Shown piece after piece: positions 63,782 to 64,000 of a stretch of DNA of 64,000 nt. Numbering within the stretch: the first letter of the stretch is position 1; each line of letters begins with the position of its first letter. The DNA lies in the NCBI GenBank assembly GCA_021773055.1, contig JAJFKV010000028.1:1-64000 (forward strand). The letters run 5' to 3'. Position numbers and translations under genes: made by a program. The notes under the pieces were generated by a model that worked only from the letters and a program-made list of their open reading frames with translations, ran no database searches and had not been told where the DNA came from. The stretch is from Woeseiaceae bacterium (lineage in GTDB: Bacteria > Pseudomonadota > Gammaproteobacteria > Steroidobacterales > Woeseiaceae).

Positions 63782-64000
63782 CTAGACGTTACGCCCGACT
63801 ATCCATCCGATCGCGAAACCGATACCGCCCGCCACCGTTGTATAAATGGGCAGGTACTGGAACACACGACCAGGAAACTCAGCATCCGAGAACATGTCGT
63901 TGAGGTTTACGGAGTACGCATAGTGTAAATAAAGCTCAAGCCCCAACGCGGGAATAGCGAAACCAACAAGCCCCAACGGTAAGCGGCTGCCAGCCCCGGT
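63782..64000 (-). CDS. membrane protein, partial (N-terminus beyond the window)
   Basis: The reading frame is open from the window's right edge to a TAG at 63782. At least 64 residues are visible, with two hydrophobic helices (GLVGFAIPALGLELYLH and TTVAGGIGFAIGWIVG). A TTG near 63976 could be a start, but upstream codons (TGAGSRLP) suggest the protein continues. No family recognised. Confidence 0.55.
   Translation of the reverse strand, partial: TGAGSRLPLGLVGFAIPALGLELYLHYAYSVNLNDMFSDAEFPGRVFQYLPIYTTVAGGIGFAIGWIVGRNV

Overview
The window is about 64 kb of what looks like core chromosome from a gammaproteobacterium. The supporting evidence is the Pil-Chp/gshB/tonB/yqgE/ruvX/pyrB and pilT/pilU/yggS/proC/yggT gene order, which as I recall it is also found in Pseudomonas aeruginosa, a 5' 16S rRNA end with an E. 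coli-like boxA leader, a TyrA fused to chorismate mutase, HtpG, RppH, ErpA and the AmpDE pair. The coding regions are moderately GC-rich. An uncultured marine lineage such as Woeseiaceae is my guess from overall character and cannot be proved from this sequence. I see no prophage, integron, CRISPR array or intact insertion sequence.

Layout: 1-400 holds the 5' end of 16S rRNA (minus strand) with its boxA leader and two tandem promoters, the upstream one with an A-tract UP element. 0.7-13 kb carries an orphan TPR-like exported protein, tyrS, an M23 peptidase-anmK-ppk operon, a TetR/VIT-VWA pair separated by three near-identical operators, then ppx, erpA, a bactofilin and a DUF6776-type protein. 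13.8-23.5 kb carries rppH, a BtuC-type permease, a diguanylate cyclase coupled to a periplasmic binding lipoprotein, tyrA, a small basic secreted protein, glutathione-dependent formaldehyde dehydrogenase, a signal-less gamma-glutamyltransferase and a TolB/amidohydrolase-like protein that appears catalytically dead. 23.5-24.0 kb is non-coding and contains the most interesting item: a good sigma-54 promoter, about 200 nt of transcript with three clusters of AANAANAA motifs, and a strong terminator, i.e. a CrcZ/CrcY-like Hfq-sequestering RNA candidate. 24-33 kb carries a zincin-like protein, a BtuD-type ATPase, hisN, an ATP:cobalamin adenosyltransferase, an SDR, an esterase and the minus-strand ampD-ampE-btuF-GNAT operon, followed by rsmE.

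33-52 kb is type IV pilus control and its usual neighbours: pilG-pilH-pilI-pilJ-chpA-cheW (minus strand, no CheR/PilK or CheB/ChpB), gshB, a TonB3-like protein, yqgE, ruvX, pyrB and a pyrK-like flavoprotein, a small XRE/membrane-protein operon with its own operator, and three tandem retraction-type ATPases (pilT, pilU and a third paralogue). 52-64 kb carries yggS-proC-yggT-yggU-DUF4426, an HU protein preceded by a terminator-like hairpin and followed by a REP-like palindrome, a hydrolase, a coiled-coil/HhH protein overlapping an OmpA-like protein, htpG-msrB-FKBP, small unknown proteins, ppnN, an L,D-transpeptidase and a partial membrane protein at the right edge.

Themes that tie genes together are peptidoglycan turnover and recycling (M23 peptidase, AnmK, AmpD/AmpE, L,D-transpeptidase), polyphosphate (Ppk, Ppx), cobalamin acquisition (BtuC, BtuD, BtuF and adenosyltransferase, dispersed over 16 kb), glutathione chemistry (GshB, FrmA, Ggt-like), and twitching motility.
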